Shown in pieces: positions 46,564 to 54,835 of a stretch of DNA of 64,000 nt. The notes beneath the pieces were generated by a model. That model ran no database searches and was not told where the DNA came from. It saw only the letters and a program-made list of their open reading frames with translations. Made by a program: the position numbers and the translations under genes. The DNA comes from Bifidobacterium saguini DSM 23967 (GTDB lineage: Bacteria > Actinomycetota > Actinomycetes > Actinomycetales > Bifidobacteriaceae): NCBI RefSeq assembly GCF_000741715.1, contig NZ_JGZN01000007.1:248001-312000 (forward strand). Reading direction: 5' to 3'. Numbering within the stretch: position 1 is the stretch's first letter; each line of letters begins with the position of its first letter.

Positions 46564-46615
46564 TCAATCAACACACGTCTCTCGCAATAATCATCAATAG
46601 AGAAGGGAAATTATC

Positions 46616-47485
46616 ATGGCCACCACTAACACGAAGAAGAAGGCGAAAATACAGCTCCTTGCCGTGCTCATCGCCGCAGTTGTTGTAATCCTCGTCATTG
46701 CAGGTTTCACGTTCGCGCAGAAAGCTTCCGCGAAGAACGAGACCGTGGTGACGGTAGGCGTTGTTGGCAATTCCGATGATCTCATCTGGGATGCCGTACA
46801 GAAGAAACTCGACTCGGAGAACGCCAACATCAAGATCAGCCTGAAGACATTCCAGGACGGCATCTACACCAACCAGGCGCTGGCCAACAAGGAGCTCGAC
46901 CTTACCGCATTCCAGCACTACGCTTTCCTTGAGCAGGAGGAAAAGGAAAAGGGCTACGACTTCACCGTTATTGGCGACTCCTACATTTCACCGCTGAACT
47001 TGTACTCCAAGAAATACAAGAGCGTGGATGAGTTCAAGCCGGGAGACAAAATCGCCATCCCAAGCAACGCCTCCAACACCGGCCGCGCACTCAAGGTGCT
47101 GGACAGCGCCGGCCTGATCAAGCTCAAGGATCCCAATGCCGCCAGCCCAACCGTTGATGACATTGCGGAAAACCCCAGCGGCGTGCAGATTGAGCTGAAT
47201 GATGCGGCCGCCATCATCAACCTGCTGCCTGATTATGCGGGCGGCATCACCAACACCAACTTCATCATCGACGCCGGCATGAAGACCTCTGATGCCATCT
47301 ACCAGGTGCCTGACGCGCTGAACAACAAGGCATTCAAGGAATACATCAACGTTATCGTGGCTCGCACCGCCGATAAGGACAACGCCACCTATAAGAAGAT
47401 CGTGGACGCCTACCATTCCAAGGAAGTGGCCAAGGCCATTAACGACAACTACAAGGGTGAGGTTGAACCTGCATTCAAGTACTGA
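46616..47485 (+). CDS. metQ: MetQ-like substrate-binding protein without a lipobox
   Basis: This 289-residue protein belongs to the NlpA/MetQ family: VTVGVVGNSDDLIWDAVQ near the N-terminus, ELDLTAFQHYAFLEQ, and the ligand-pocket region IELNDAAAIINLLPDYAGG. The N-terminus has a Lys-rich start and one hydrophobic helix (about 14-33) but no Cys, so it cannot be a standard lipoprotein. It probably stays anchored by an uncleaved helix or is released. The start has GAAGGGAAA upstream. It ends the operon and is followed by a perfect hairpin terminator. Confidence 0.88.
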   Translation: MATTNTKKKAKIQLLAVLIAAVVVILVIAGFTFAQKASAKNETVVTVGVVGNSDDLIWDAVQKKLDSENANIKISLKTFQDGIYTNQALANKELDLTAFQHYAFLEQEEKEKGYDFTVIGDSYISPLNLYSKKYKSVDEFKPGDKIAIPSNASNTGRALKVLDSAGLIKLKDPNAASPTVDDIAENPSGVQIELNDAAAIINLLPDYAGGITNTNFIIDAGMKTSDAIYQVPDALNNKAFKEYINVIVARTADKDNATYKKIVDAYHSKEVAKAINDNYKGEVEPAFKY

Positions 47486-47509
47486 TTTGCTTGGGCGAAC
47501 AGCTAGCCT

Positions 47510-47563
47510 GATATGAAAAATCGGGGTTCCGTTTACGGCAACGGAACCCCGATTTTTCATATC
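47510..47563. terminator. Strong bidirectional terminator with 23-bp perfect arms
   Basis: Arms at 47510-47532 and 47541-47563 are exact reverse complements (core AAAAATCGGGGTTCCGT), with an 8-nt loop and T-runs within the arms on both strands. It lies between convergent metQ and gtrA. Confidence 0.9.
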
Positions 47564-47570
47564 AGCTTTA

Positions 47571-48131
47571 TTACTTCGGCCAGCCCTTTGGCGTATGCTC
47601 GATGGACCAGACACCCAGCTTATGAGAGAAGCTGCTCTGCCACTTGGCCTCCAGCTCCTCAGCAGTGAGGCGATTCTCCTTGGACTTCAAGCGGTTCATC
47701 GCGTTGGTGTGCGTATCATCCAGCAGCCACTTACGAATAAGGAAGTTCCACACCATCACCACCGCGGTGGCCACCAGCTTACCCACGTTCGTGCGCAGCA
47801 GATACTCGGCATGCTGCGAGACGAAGGCGTCATGGTTCATGCCATAGGTGGAAATCCAGATAATTGCGTCATTCATGAACAAGCCAACAACTGCGCCAGC
47901 CACGAAGATAACGATTTCCATCCAACGGGCCATGTCGTCGCGGTGCTTGAACACGAACTTCATGCTCGCCAGATAGTTGAAAATCAGGGAGATGATGAAG
48001 GAGATAGTGGCGGCAATCACATTGTGCATGTGGAATACGCCAACCAGAAGGTTCAGAATACCCCAGTCAATGATGAAGGCGATGACGCCCACAATGCCGA
48101 ACTTCATAAGCTGTGCAATCAGTTTTCTCAC
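47571..48131 (-). CDS. GtrA-family membrane protein
   Basis: This 186-residue protein has four membrane helices in the GtrA arrangement (KFGIVGVIAFIIDWGIL and SFIISLIFNYLASMKFVF). A cytoplasmic tail of about 50 residues follows. GtrA-like proteins help move lipid-linked sugars or precursors across the membrane, often for teichoic acid or polysaccharide glycosylation. The start codon is GTG. No glycosyltransferase is adjacent, so its partner must be elsewhere. Confidence 0.85.
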   Translation of the reverse strand: MRKLIAQLMKFGIVGVIAFIIDWGILNLLVGVFHMHNVIAATISFIISLIFNYLASMKFVFKHRDDMARWMEIVIFVAGAVVGLFMNDAIIWISTYGMNHDAFVSQHAEYLLRTNVGKLVATAVVMVWNFLIRKWLLDDTHTNAMNRLKSKENRLTAEELEAKWQSSFSHKLGVWSIEHTPKGWPK

Positions 48132-48271
48132 AGTGGGTATTCAACACTATTGGGCTGACCGTTGGGCGGTATTTTGGCTGTTCTAGCCAATAATCTCCTC
48201 AATTCACGCCTCAGAAATTACTACACTGGCAGGTGTACGCCATTATGTAAGAATTTCATAAGGAGGAATCC

Positions 48272-48619
48272 ATGCCCGTTATTCACACTCATGTTTCCGT
48301 GTCCACTACTCCTGAGCAGCGTGAGGCTCTGAAGGCCGCTTACGGCAAGGCCATCACCGCTGTGCCCGGCAAATCCGAAGGCTGGCTGATGTGCCCGTTC
48401 GAAGACAATATGCCGATTTACTTCGGCGGTTCCGACGATAAGCCGGCCGCCTACGTTGAGGTCAACGTGTTCGGACGTTCCGTGCCGGGCTCCGCATGGG
48501 AGAAGCTGACCGAATCCATTATGGCCGCACTGAACTCCACGCTGGGCATTCCCGAAGACCGCACGTACATCCGCTACACCGCCACCACCGACTGGGGCTG
48601 GAATGGCGGCAACTTCTAG
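48272..48619 (+). CDS. MIF-like tautomerase
   Basis: This 115-residue protein starts Met-Pro, so Pro1 is exposed after Met removal as in tautomerases. It ends TDWGWNGGNF, a C-terminus close to that of mammalian MIF and D-dopachrome tautomerase. The layout fits the MIF family rather than the shorter 4-oxalocrotonate type. The start has a perfect AAGGAGG ribosome binding site. The gene is monocistronic and is followed at once by a 179-bp inverted repeat. Function in the bacterium is unknown; MIF homologues of parasites modulate host immunity, which is only an analogy here. Confidence 0.85.
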   Translation: MPVIHTHVSVSTTPEQREALKAAYGKAITAVPGKSEGWLMCPFEDNMPIYFGGSDDKPAAYVEVNVFGRSVPGSAWEKLTESIMAALNSTLGIPEDRTYIRYTATTDWGWNGGNF

Positions 48620-48628
48620 TTGCACCGC

Positions 48629-48807
48629 TAAAGGCTCCCTCTGATGAGGGAGCTGTCGAACGCAGTGAGACTGAGGGAGAGAAGCAAGCGACGCAGTCGC
48701 TGAGTAAAGGCATCGGCCATAGGCCGATTCAATCACTTAGCGACTGCGTCGCGGTCTCTCCCTCAGTCAGCTTCGCTGACAGCTCCCTCATCAGAGGGAG
48801 CCTTTTA
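48629..48807. repeat. 179-bp MITE-like inverted element made of two two-hairpin repeats
   Basis: The left arm (48629-48681: AAGGCTCCCTCTGATGAGGG and onward) and the right arm (48755-48807) are near-perfect inverted copies. An inner inverted repeat follows (GCGACGCAGTCGCTGAGT, about 48688-48705, against ACTTAGCGACTGCGTCGC, about 48735-48752). The centre is ATCGGCCATAGGCCGAT. The whole region can fold into one long hairpin. It lies between the convergent MIF-like gene and fhs, ending 8 bp before the fhs stop. Confidence 0.85.
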
Positions 48808-48815
48808 GTAGAAAA

Positions 48816-50333
48816 TCAGACGATCTTCGGCATTGGGGTGGTCAGGCTCGTGGTCAGGTTGACGTGAGCCAAGCCTGCGCCCGCGTGCACTTCGACCTTC
48901 TTCAAAGTCACAGTGCGCTCCTCTTCCGGTGCGCGATCATTGTCGGTCATCGTAGCCGGGGACTTGACGGCAACGAAGGCCAGATCATCGAGCGAGATGC
49001 CAGCGGACTGGCACAGCTTGTTGGCCTCGGCCAGAGACTCCAGGAAGCCGTCCTTGAGCAGCACGCGCTCAGCCGGCACACCATAGGCGTGCTCAGCAAC
49101 CCACTTGGCATTGTCGATGATCGGCATGCCCTTGTGGCTGTGCTGGGCCGGCGGCATGGAACCGTTGGTCAGCACGTCCACGAACGCGTCGATCTGATCG
49201 GCGAGACCGTCGCCGCCATCGCGGTACAGGTTGCCGATAATCGGGTCGCGGAACTCCAGCTTGGCAGCAGTTTCACGCAGTTCCGGAATCTGATCGTCTT
49301 CGCCTTCCCACAGGTTGATGAGCGGGAATGCCGGAATATCCAGCTTCTCCAAGCGGTCAACGTGGAACGGGTAGCGCCATGCGAGCTCTTCATCGTCACG
49401 CCAAGTGGAGGCGCGGGTCACCACGATGGCGGCGGACGGCCACTGAGCGCCGTATTCGCGGCAGGCGATGTCCAGCCACTTCTGAGCGCCAGCGTCGGTG
49501 CCATAACCGGCTTCAACGATGACCACATCGTGCAGGGCGCACGCCATTTCCACGGCGATCAGGGTCGGGATGCCGATGGACACGTTGGCGAACGGGCCAC
49601 CGTGCACGTACACCGGGGAGCCGTTCACAGTTTCAGTCAGCGCAGGCTTGACGGCATCGGCCAGAATGCCGGTAATGCGCCACAGGTCCACGAACTCGCC
49701 GAAGGTCACGGCCTTGCCGTCCTTGGTACCGGCGATCATCTTGGAGACGCGGTCAGCGATCTCATCCATAGAGCGGGAGAGCACCACAATCTGCATAAGC
49801 TCGCAGGTCGGGGTGAGCACCATCTTCTCCTTGACGTTGCCTTTGCCGTAATCCACAGCGATGGAGCGCAGGGAGCGGCTCGGCACTTCGGAGACGCGCG
49901 GCACGAGGATGTCGTCCAGCTTGCCCTCGTCCACGGCCTTCTCAGCGAAGGAGACGAGCAGGTTCTGAGCGGCTTCGATGGAGCCCATTTCACCGCACAG
50001 ACCCCAGTCGATGAGTTCCGGGTGGGTCAGGGATGCCTTGCCGCCACCGGAGGCACCGCCCTTGGAACCAGCTGCGGTGATGCCCATGCTCGGCTGGCGC
50101 AGCACTGCGGTTGCGTCGATGCCGCGCTTGTTCAGAGCGTCGATCAGAGCGATGGTGGTGGTGGTCTTGCCTTCGCCGCGGGATGCCTTGAGCGGCGTAT
50201 CGGCGGTGACGAGCACCACCTTGCCGTGCTTGCGCGGGGCATCCGGGTTTTCGGCCAGGTACTTCATGTAGCCGAAAGCGTCGATCTTCTTGACCAGACC
50301 GTACTGGCTGGTGAAGTCTTCAATAGTGGTCAT
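48816..50333 (-). CDS. fhs: Formate-tetrahydrofolate ligase
   Basis: This 505-residue enzyme forms 10-formyl-THF from formate, THF and ATP for purine and one-carbon metabolism. The ATP-binding segment is TPLKASRGEGKTTTTIALID, and EVPSRSLRSI and the PTL/ECG-like family blocks are present. The size is slightly below the usual 550-560 residues. In this group the enzyme uses formate from pyruvate formate-lyase. The start has AAAGGCC upstream. The gene is 32 bp downstream of the dipeptidase gene on the same strand and may share its transcript. Confidence 0.93.
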   Translation of the reverse strand: MTTIEDFTSQYGLVKKIDAFGYMKYLAENPDAPRKHGKVVLVTADTPLKASRGEGKTTTTIALIDALNKRGIDATAVLRQPSMGITAAGSKGGASGGGKASLTHPELIDWGLCGEMGSIEAAQNLLVSFAEKAVDEGKLDDILVPRVSEVPSRSLRSIAVDYGKGNVKEKMVLTPTCELMQIVVLSRSMDEIADRVSKMIAGTKDGKAVTFGEFVDLWRITGILADAVKPALTETVNGSPVYVHGGPFANVSIGIPTLIAVEMACALHDVVIVEAGYGTDAGAQKWLDIACREYGAQWPSAAIVVTRASTWRDDEELAWRYPFHVDRLEKLDIPAFPLINLWEGEDDQIPELRETAAKLEFRDPIIGNLYRDGGDGLADQIDAFVDVLTNGSMPPAQHSHKGMPIIDNAKWVAEHAYGVPAERVLLKDGFLESLAEANKLCQSAGISLDDLAFVAVKSPATMTDNDRAPEEERTVTLKKVEVHAGAGLAHVNLTTSLTTPMPKIV

Positions 50334-50365
50334 TGATAGGCCTTTCTATTTGAATCTGATGCGGA

Positions 50366-51967
50366 TTAAAAATCGGACATGTGGAAGCCGTTCTTCATCT
50401 CCATGCTGCGAGTGTAGAGCACGGAGTCAAGCAGCTTCTCGGTTTCTTCCTTGAGCTGGTCAGCCATCGTCTGATTGGCGGCGGCGAGAATACCGCGCAC
50501 CTCAGTGTTACGAGTGGCTTCAATGATCTCATCCGGAGTCATCGGCTGCACGTCACCGTCCACGTTGTCTGCCTCGAACTCCTCTTCGGCAGCCGACTGT
50601 GCGGCTTCCTCAGCGGCGGTCAGACCCAGACGAGCCACCTGCTCATCGGTGGCGGCCACCAGACGGTGACCCATTGCACCGGTCTTCTCCTGGTAACGCT
50701 CGACCGCGTTGGCAGTGGAGCGGAATGCGCCATCGCACAGGGCGGCGATGATGCGGTTGGCCCAGTAGAAGTTCTCGGAGGTCACACGGGTGGTGGTGTC
50801 TTCGAGGTAGGCGGGCGTGGTGTCCACGTTCGGGAAGAACGGTACCAGCGTGTTGAACGGGTTGGAGCCGTAAGCCATCCACTGCACAGCGCGGGATGCC
50901 TGCGGGCGATATGGGCGAATCTGCAGCACGGCAAGCTGGCTCTGACGGTTGATGCCAATCGGACGGTACATGTGGCGAGTGCGCTCATCGCCCAACTGCC
51001 CGTACGGGTCAAACGGAGTGCCCTGGTAGTGGGAGCTCAGCACGTACTTGATGTCTTCAATGGTCACCTTGCGCTCAGGCTGGCGAGCCCACGGAATGTC
51101 GTTGGATTCCGGCTTATGGTCGGCATCCGGGCCGTCCCAGACCTCGTCGTACGGGTTGAGGAAGCGCTGCATGGACCATGCGCGCGGGGTGTTGTAGACG
51201 TGGTCGGAATCGGAGTGGGAGCCGAAAGCATCGCGCGGGTTGAACGGGGTGGTGTTCTCCACGGCCAGATCCAGATGGTTGGCTTCGATGAACTCGGCCA
51301 GATCGGCGGAGCACATGTGATCTTCCTGGTCGCCCAGAGCGTCGGCCAGATCGAATTCGTCGATGCCGAGCTGGTTCGGCATGGTCACGTACGCCTCATC
51401 CGGCACGCGCTTGGCGATCCAGTGATGACCGCCCACGGTTTCCAGCCACCAGATTTCGTCCACATCGGAGAAGGCAACGCCGTTCATCTCGTAGGTGCCG
51501 TATTCCTCGAGCAGAGCGCCGAGACGCTGCACGCCCTCGCGTGCGGTCTTGATGTACGGCAGCACGATGGTCAGGAAGTCCTCTTCGCCAATGCCGCCAG
51601 CCACTTCAGGCTCGTCGCCCTTAGCCGGGGTGTACTCCACGAACGGATCGGCCCCGAGCACGCGCTCATTGGTGGTCAGGGTTTCGGTGGCGCTCATGGC
51701 CACGTTCGCCTCATTCACACCGGCTTCACCCCAAATACCTTCCTTAAGGTCGGCGTTCGGCACTGCGGTGTACTGCAGCGGGTTGTCCGGCAGATTGATG
51801 GTCAGATGGGAGATGACCGACTTGTATTCGCGCGGCTGTTCCTCAGGCTTCACCACGATGAAGCGCTTCGGGTTGAATTCGCCGTTTGCGGAATCCTCGT
51901 TACGCGCGATGATGGTGGAGCCGTCGTAGCTCGCATCCTTGCCTACCAGAATGGTGGTGCAGGCCAT
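50366..51967 (-). CDS. pepD: C69-family dipeptidase (PepD-like)
   Basis: This 533-residue enzyme starts [13 protein letters not shown]. Cys3 is the expected N-terminal nucleophile of the peptidase C69 (U34) family after processing; motifs [14 protein letters not shown] and [12 protein letters not shown] are typical of it. It should hydrolyse dipeptides in the cytosol; no signal peptide is present. The start has AAAGGACAC upstream. The position before fhs suggests co-transcription with it. Confidence 0.9.
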   Translation of the reverse strand: MACTTILVGKDASYDGSTIIARNEDSANGEFNPKRFIVVKPEEQPREYKSVISHLTINLPDNPLQYTAVPNADLKEGIWGEAGVNEANVAMSATETLTTNERVLGADPFVEYTPAKGDEPEVAGGIGEEDFLTIVLPYIKTAREGVQRLGALLEEYGTYEMNGVAFSDVDEIWWLETVGGHHWIAKRVPDEAYVTMPNQLGIDEFDLADALGDQEDHMCSADLAEFIEANHLDLAVENTTPFNPRDAFGSHSDSDHVYNTPRAWSMQRFLNPYDEVWDGPDADHKPESNDIPWARQPERKVTIEDIKYVLSSHYQGTPFDPYGQLGDERTRHMYRPIGINRQSQLAVLQIRPYRPQASRAVQWMAYGSNPFNTLVPFFPNVDTTPAYLEDTTTRVTSENFYWANRIIAALCDGAFRSTANAVERYQEKTGAMGHRLVAATDEQVARLGLTAAEEAAQSAAEEEFEADNVDGDVQPMTPDEIIEATRNTEVRGILAAANQTMADQLKEETEKLLDSVLYTRSMEMKNGFHMSDF

Positions 51968-51999
51968 ATTGCCTATGTGTCCTTTCTTGTGTTACTGAA

Positions 52000-52554
52000 T
52001 CACGCTTTGCCGGTGACGAACATGCCGCCCTGATCGGGGGCCTCGCCGCATTCGCGCAGCTTGTGCAGCAGTTCGTTCATCCAGAATCCCTGATTGAGCC
52101 CGGGCAGCGGTTCCTTGGTGGCCCAGACGTGCAGGTAGTAGTCATGGTCCTTGTCCGGCGGCTGCGGGCCGTTGTATCGCATGATCACGGCCGGGTCGTT
52201 ATCGCGCCCCACGAACTTGGAAGCGGAGGAGTTGCGGCCCTGCACGGCTTCGGGAATCATGGCCGGCATCTGGCGGGAGAAGTCCGGCGGAATGGCGAGC
52301 GCATGCGAGTCATTGAAATCGAACATCAATGCGTCGATGGGCAGGTTCGCCACGGTCCAGTGAATCCATTCGAAACCGCAGACCGGAATGGAATCGGGAT
52401 CGGTGAATGTCCAGTGCAGATAGCGGGCTTCCGGATTCACCTCGTCCACGTAGAACGGGAAGGAGATGACCGGGACGCCGCCCGCCCGATATTCGGGCGC
52501 GGCTGCCTTGGCGAAATCGTCAGGCACCACCGTGAAATCAGCGGAAATCTTCAT
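52000..52554 (-). CDS. YbhB/YbcL-family PEBP-like protein
   Basis: About 184 residues from the ATG at 52554, which has GGAG 4-5 nt upstream. The family block SFPFYVDEVNPEARYLHWTF with GFEWIHWTVANLP matches phosphatidylethanolamine-binding-protein-like proteins of bacteria. Their function is unsettled. It has no signal peptide. It lies 32 bp upstream of pepD on the same strand and may be transcribed with it. Confidence 0.85.
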   Translation of the reverse strand: MKISADFTVVPDDFAKAAAPEYRAGGVPVISFPFYVDEVNPEARYLHWTFTDPDSIPVCGFEWIHWTVANLPIDALMFDFNDSHALAIPPDFSRQMPAMIPEAVQGRNSSASKFVGRDNDPAVIMRYNGPQPPDKDHDYYLHVWATKEPLPGLNQGFWMNELLHKLRECGEAPDQGGMFVTGKA

Positions 52555-52660
52555 ACGCTCCAGTGTATCGCGGGGCATGTTACCGCCAAATCTGCTGCGA
52601 TAACAGCTTCGCATCCTTTCTGCGCGACTGATATTGCAGCCGGCACTGCCGCGCATATCA

Positions 52661-52694
52661 AACGAGGGTCTCTTCCAAGCGGAAGAAACCCTCG
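52661..52694 (-). terminator. Hairpin downstream of the surface protein gene
   Basis: ACGAGGGT...ACCCTCGT with inner TCTTCC/GGAAGA forms a strong stem 35 bp after the surface-protein stop. The minus-strand tail is only weakly T-rich. Confidence 0.65.
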
Positions 52695-52728
52695 TGATTA
52701 GGCGATGATCGCCTAGCTAATTACTGCA

Positions 52729-54645
52729 TCAGGCCTGACGACGGCGGTAAATCACCACGCTAGCGCCAGCAACCAGCAATGCGACTGCGGCGAATGCAAT
52801 CACCAGCACACTGCTGCCGGTATTGGTCAGCTTCTGCTGCTTATTGGCAGTGTTGTTCTTGTTGGTGGTACCGCTCGGCTTGGTGGTGTTCTGGTTGTTA
52901 TTGCCACCGTTGTTCTGGTCGTTGGAACCACTGTTGTTATTGTTGTTGCCCTGATTGTTATTGTTCTGGCCTGCAACAACGGTTACCGGGGTCCAACCGA
53001 GGAGGTTGCCGTCGTTGTCGTAAAGGGCGATCTTGTGGTCGCCATTCACGGTGTCGGACGGAATCTGATACTCGACGTAGGCCTTGCCATCCTTGTCCAC
53101 GCGCACTGCTGAAGCCTTGCCGTCAGCGGAGCTCAGCTGCTTCGGAGTGGAGTAAATGTAACCGGTCCAGTAGCAGTAGGAACCCTTCTCAGTGAGAGCC
53201 TTGCAAGCCTCGGTGTCCTTGAGGCTGTCCACATACACGCGGTAGGTGGAGCCGGCGTTCACCTGAGCATTGCCCTCGATGCCGCCCTTGTTGGTATCGG
53301 TCAGCTGCTCTGAAGCAACCGGACCATTAGCGGCGGCCTTGGTGGTGAAGTCCTTGACTTCCTGCATAGCCTTGGGGTTTTCCATCGCGTTCGGAACGAA
53401 CTGGGAACCATCCTTGAAGGTCAGCACAATGCCGGAGTACATCATGGAAGCCGGATCCTTGGCAGTGGTTCCAGACTTAGCGGTGTTGAACAGCATTTCT
53501 GCAGGGTCAGCAGTACCGCTGTATCCCCAGTTGCCATACTTGGTGTTTGCCAGCAGACCCGGAATCACAGTATCAATGTCACCAGAAGCGGGCAGAGTCT
53601 TATTCGGCTGGTCCTCGGCCTTTTCCGTATGACCACGGCTGAACCATTGACCGATCACAGACTGGGAGTGGGCTGTGGTGTATGGAGCGGCGATATCACT
53701 AACCTTATAGATGGATCCAGAGGTGTCCTCATCGTCCGAAACGGCACCAGTTGTGCAATCCCACGCAGAGCGGACGGCCCAACCAATAGCCCAGTCGTCA
53801 CTATTGAATGCACCGTTCACGCTATAAATGCGGTTCAGCGTGGTGGAGTAGCAAATCTTGGCCACATCGTTGATCAGGGATGGGTCAACGGTGTAATGAG
53901 CCTTGAGGCCAGCAGTGTGCACACCAAGGTCAGCCACGGACTGGCTGTCAAGCGTCACGGGGGTCTTCCCCTCCAAGTCGATGACCTTCACCTGCACGCC
54001 ACCAAAAATGTTCACCACAGTACCGTTCAGAGAAGTGTAGTCACCGCTGCCGCTAATCGTATCGCCCGAGAGAAGAGCGAACGTTACCGTCGACGAAGGC
54101 TTCTGAAGGCCGCGATAAAACACGTCTACCGTCTGGGTTGCAGCGGAAGCAGTGAATACCGGAGCGTTGTAGTTATATGCATTAGCCGAAGCACCAAGCG
54201 CCGGCAAATCGCCGTAATTCATGCTGGCCAGTACGCCGTACGGCTGGCCTGGAGTCAGACCGGTAAGCGTTACCTTGAATGCGGCGGACTCGTCAACGTT
54301 GGAATAATTCGCACCATACATCAGCGCAGTGGATGGTGCCTCAACATTGCTGATGGCCGGACCGTCAGCGGTTGCAGTCTGCGCCTTGGGCGCGGTCTTC
54401 TTGGTCTGCTGCTTGTTGGCGGCAGCCGGAGCCGGAGTCTTAGCAGCATCCTTAGCGGCCTGATCGTTCTGGTCGGCTTGCGCCTGTGTAGCATCACCCT
54501 GCGCGTTTGCAGTGGCCTGCTGCGACTGCGTTGTCTGCGGCGTGGTAACAGTGCCGGCAGTATCGTCGGCGTACGCCGTGCCAGCGCCTGCGAGCATCAT
54601 GCTCAGACCGGCGAGGACGGCAACAACTTTGCCCATCTTCTTCAT
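52729..54645 (-). CDS. Cell-wall-anchored surface protein
   Basis: This 638-residue protein has a signal peptide (MKKMGKVVAVLAGLSM, cleavage after AYA) and a Thr/Gln/Ala-rich stalk (about 28-95). A beta-rich central region has two or more modules (about 100-560). An Asn/Gln/Gly-rich linker follows, and the C-terminus is LTNTG, a membrane helix (VLVIAFAAVALLVAGASVVI) and YRRRQA. LTNTG occupies the place of an LPxTG sorting signal. The same pattern (ISNTG) ends the GH101 protein. The central modules are not recognised with certainty; adhesin- or isopeptide-type folds are possible. A run of ten C lies 59-68 bp upstream of the start, in the probable promoter or leader. Confidence 0.85.
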   Translation of the reverse strand: MKKMGKVVAVLAGLSMMLAGAGTAYADDTAGTVTTPQTTQSQQATANAQGDATQAQADQNDQAAKDAAKTPAPAAANKQQTKKTAPKAQTATADGPAISNVEAPSTALMYGANYSNVDESAAFKVTLTGLTPGQPYGVLASMNYGDLPALGASANAYNYNAPVFTASAATQTVDVFYRGLQKPSSTVTFALLSGDTISGSGDYTSLNGTVVNIFGGVQVKVIDLEGKTPVTLDSQSVADLGVHTAGLKAHYTVDPSLINDVAKICYSTTLNRIYSVNGAFNSDDWAIGWAVRSAWDCTTGAVSDDEDTSGSIYKVSDIAAPYTTAHSQSVIGQWFSRGHTEKAEDQPNKTLPASGDIDTVIPGLLANTKYGNWGYSGTADPAEMLFNTAKSGTTAKDPASMMYSGIVLTFKDGSQFVPNAMENPKAMQEVKDFTTKAAANGPVASEQLTDTNKGGIEGNAQVNAGSTYRVYVDSLKDTEACKALTEKGSYCYWTGYIYSTPKQLSSADGKASAVRVDKDGKAYVEYQIPSDTVNGDHKIALYDNDGNLLGWTPVTVVAGQNNNNQGNNNNNSGSNDQNNGGNNNQNTTKPSGTTNKNNTANKQQKLTNTGSSVLVIAFAAVALLVAGASVVIYRRRQA

Positions 54646-54703
54646 GGAAATCCCCTTAAATAGGGTGCAGCCACCGTGACTACACTCCTAAGGCGGAACA
54701 ATA

Positions 54704-54713
54704 CCCCCCCCCC
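54704..54713 (-). repeat. Homopolymeric tract of ten C upstream of the surface-protein gene
   Basis: Ten consecutive C on the plus strand (G on the coding strand) lie 59 bp before the start codon of the surface-protein gene. Length changes would alter promoter spacing or the 5' leader, a common way to vary expression. Confidence 0.9.
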
Positions 54714-54835
54714 GAGGTCAAAACCGTTTCAACAAGCGGACGAACTAGGGCGAAAATGGACGACTAGGCACACATGCATTGGCACTTCTCTCCCTCCGTC
54801 ATCGCGTTGCGATACCGTCTCTCTACGCCAACTAT

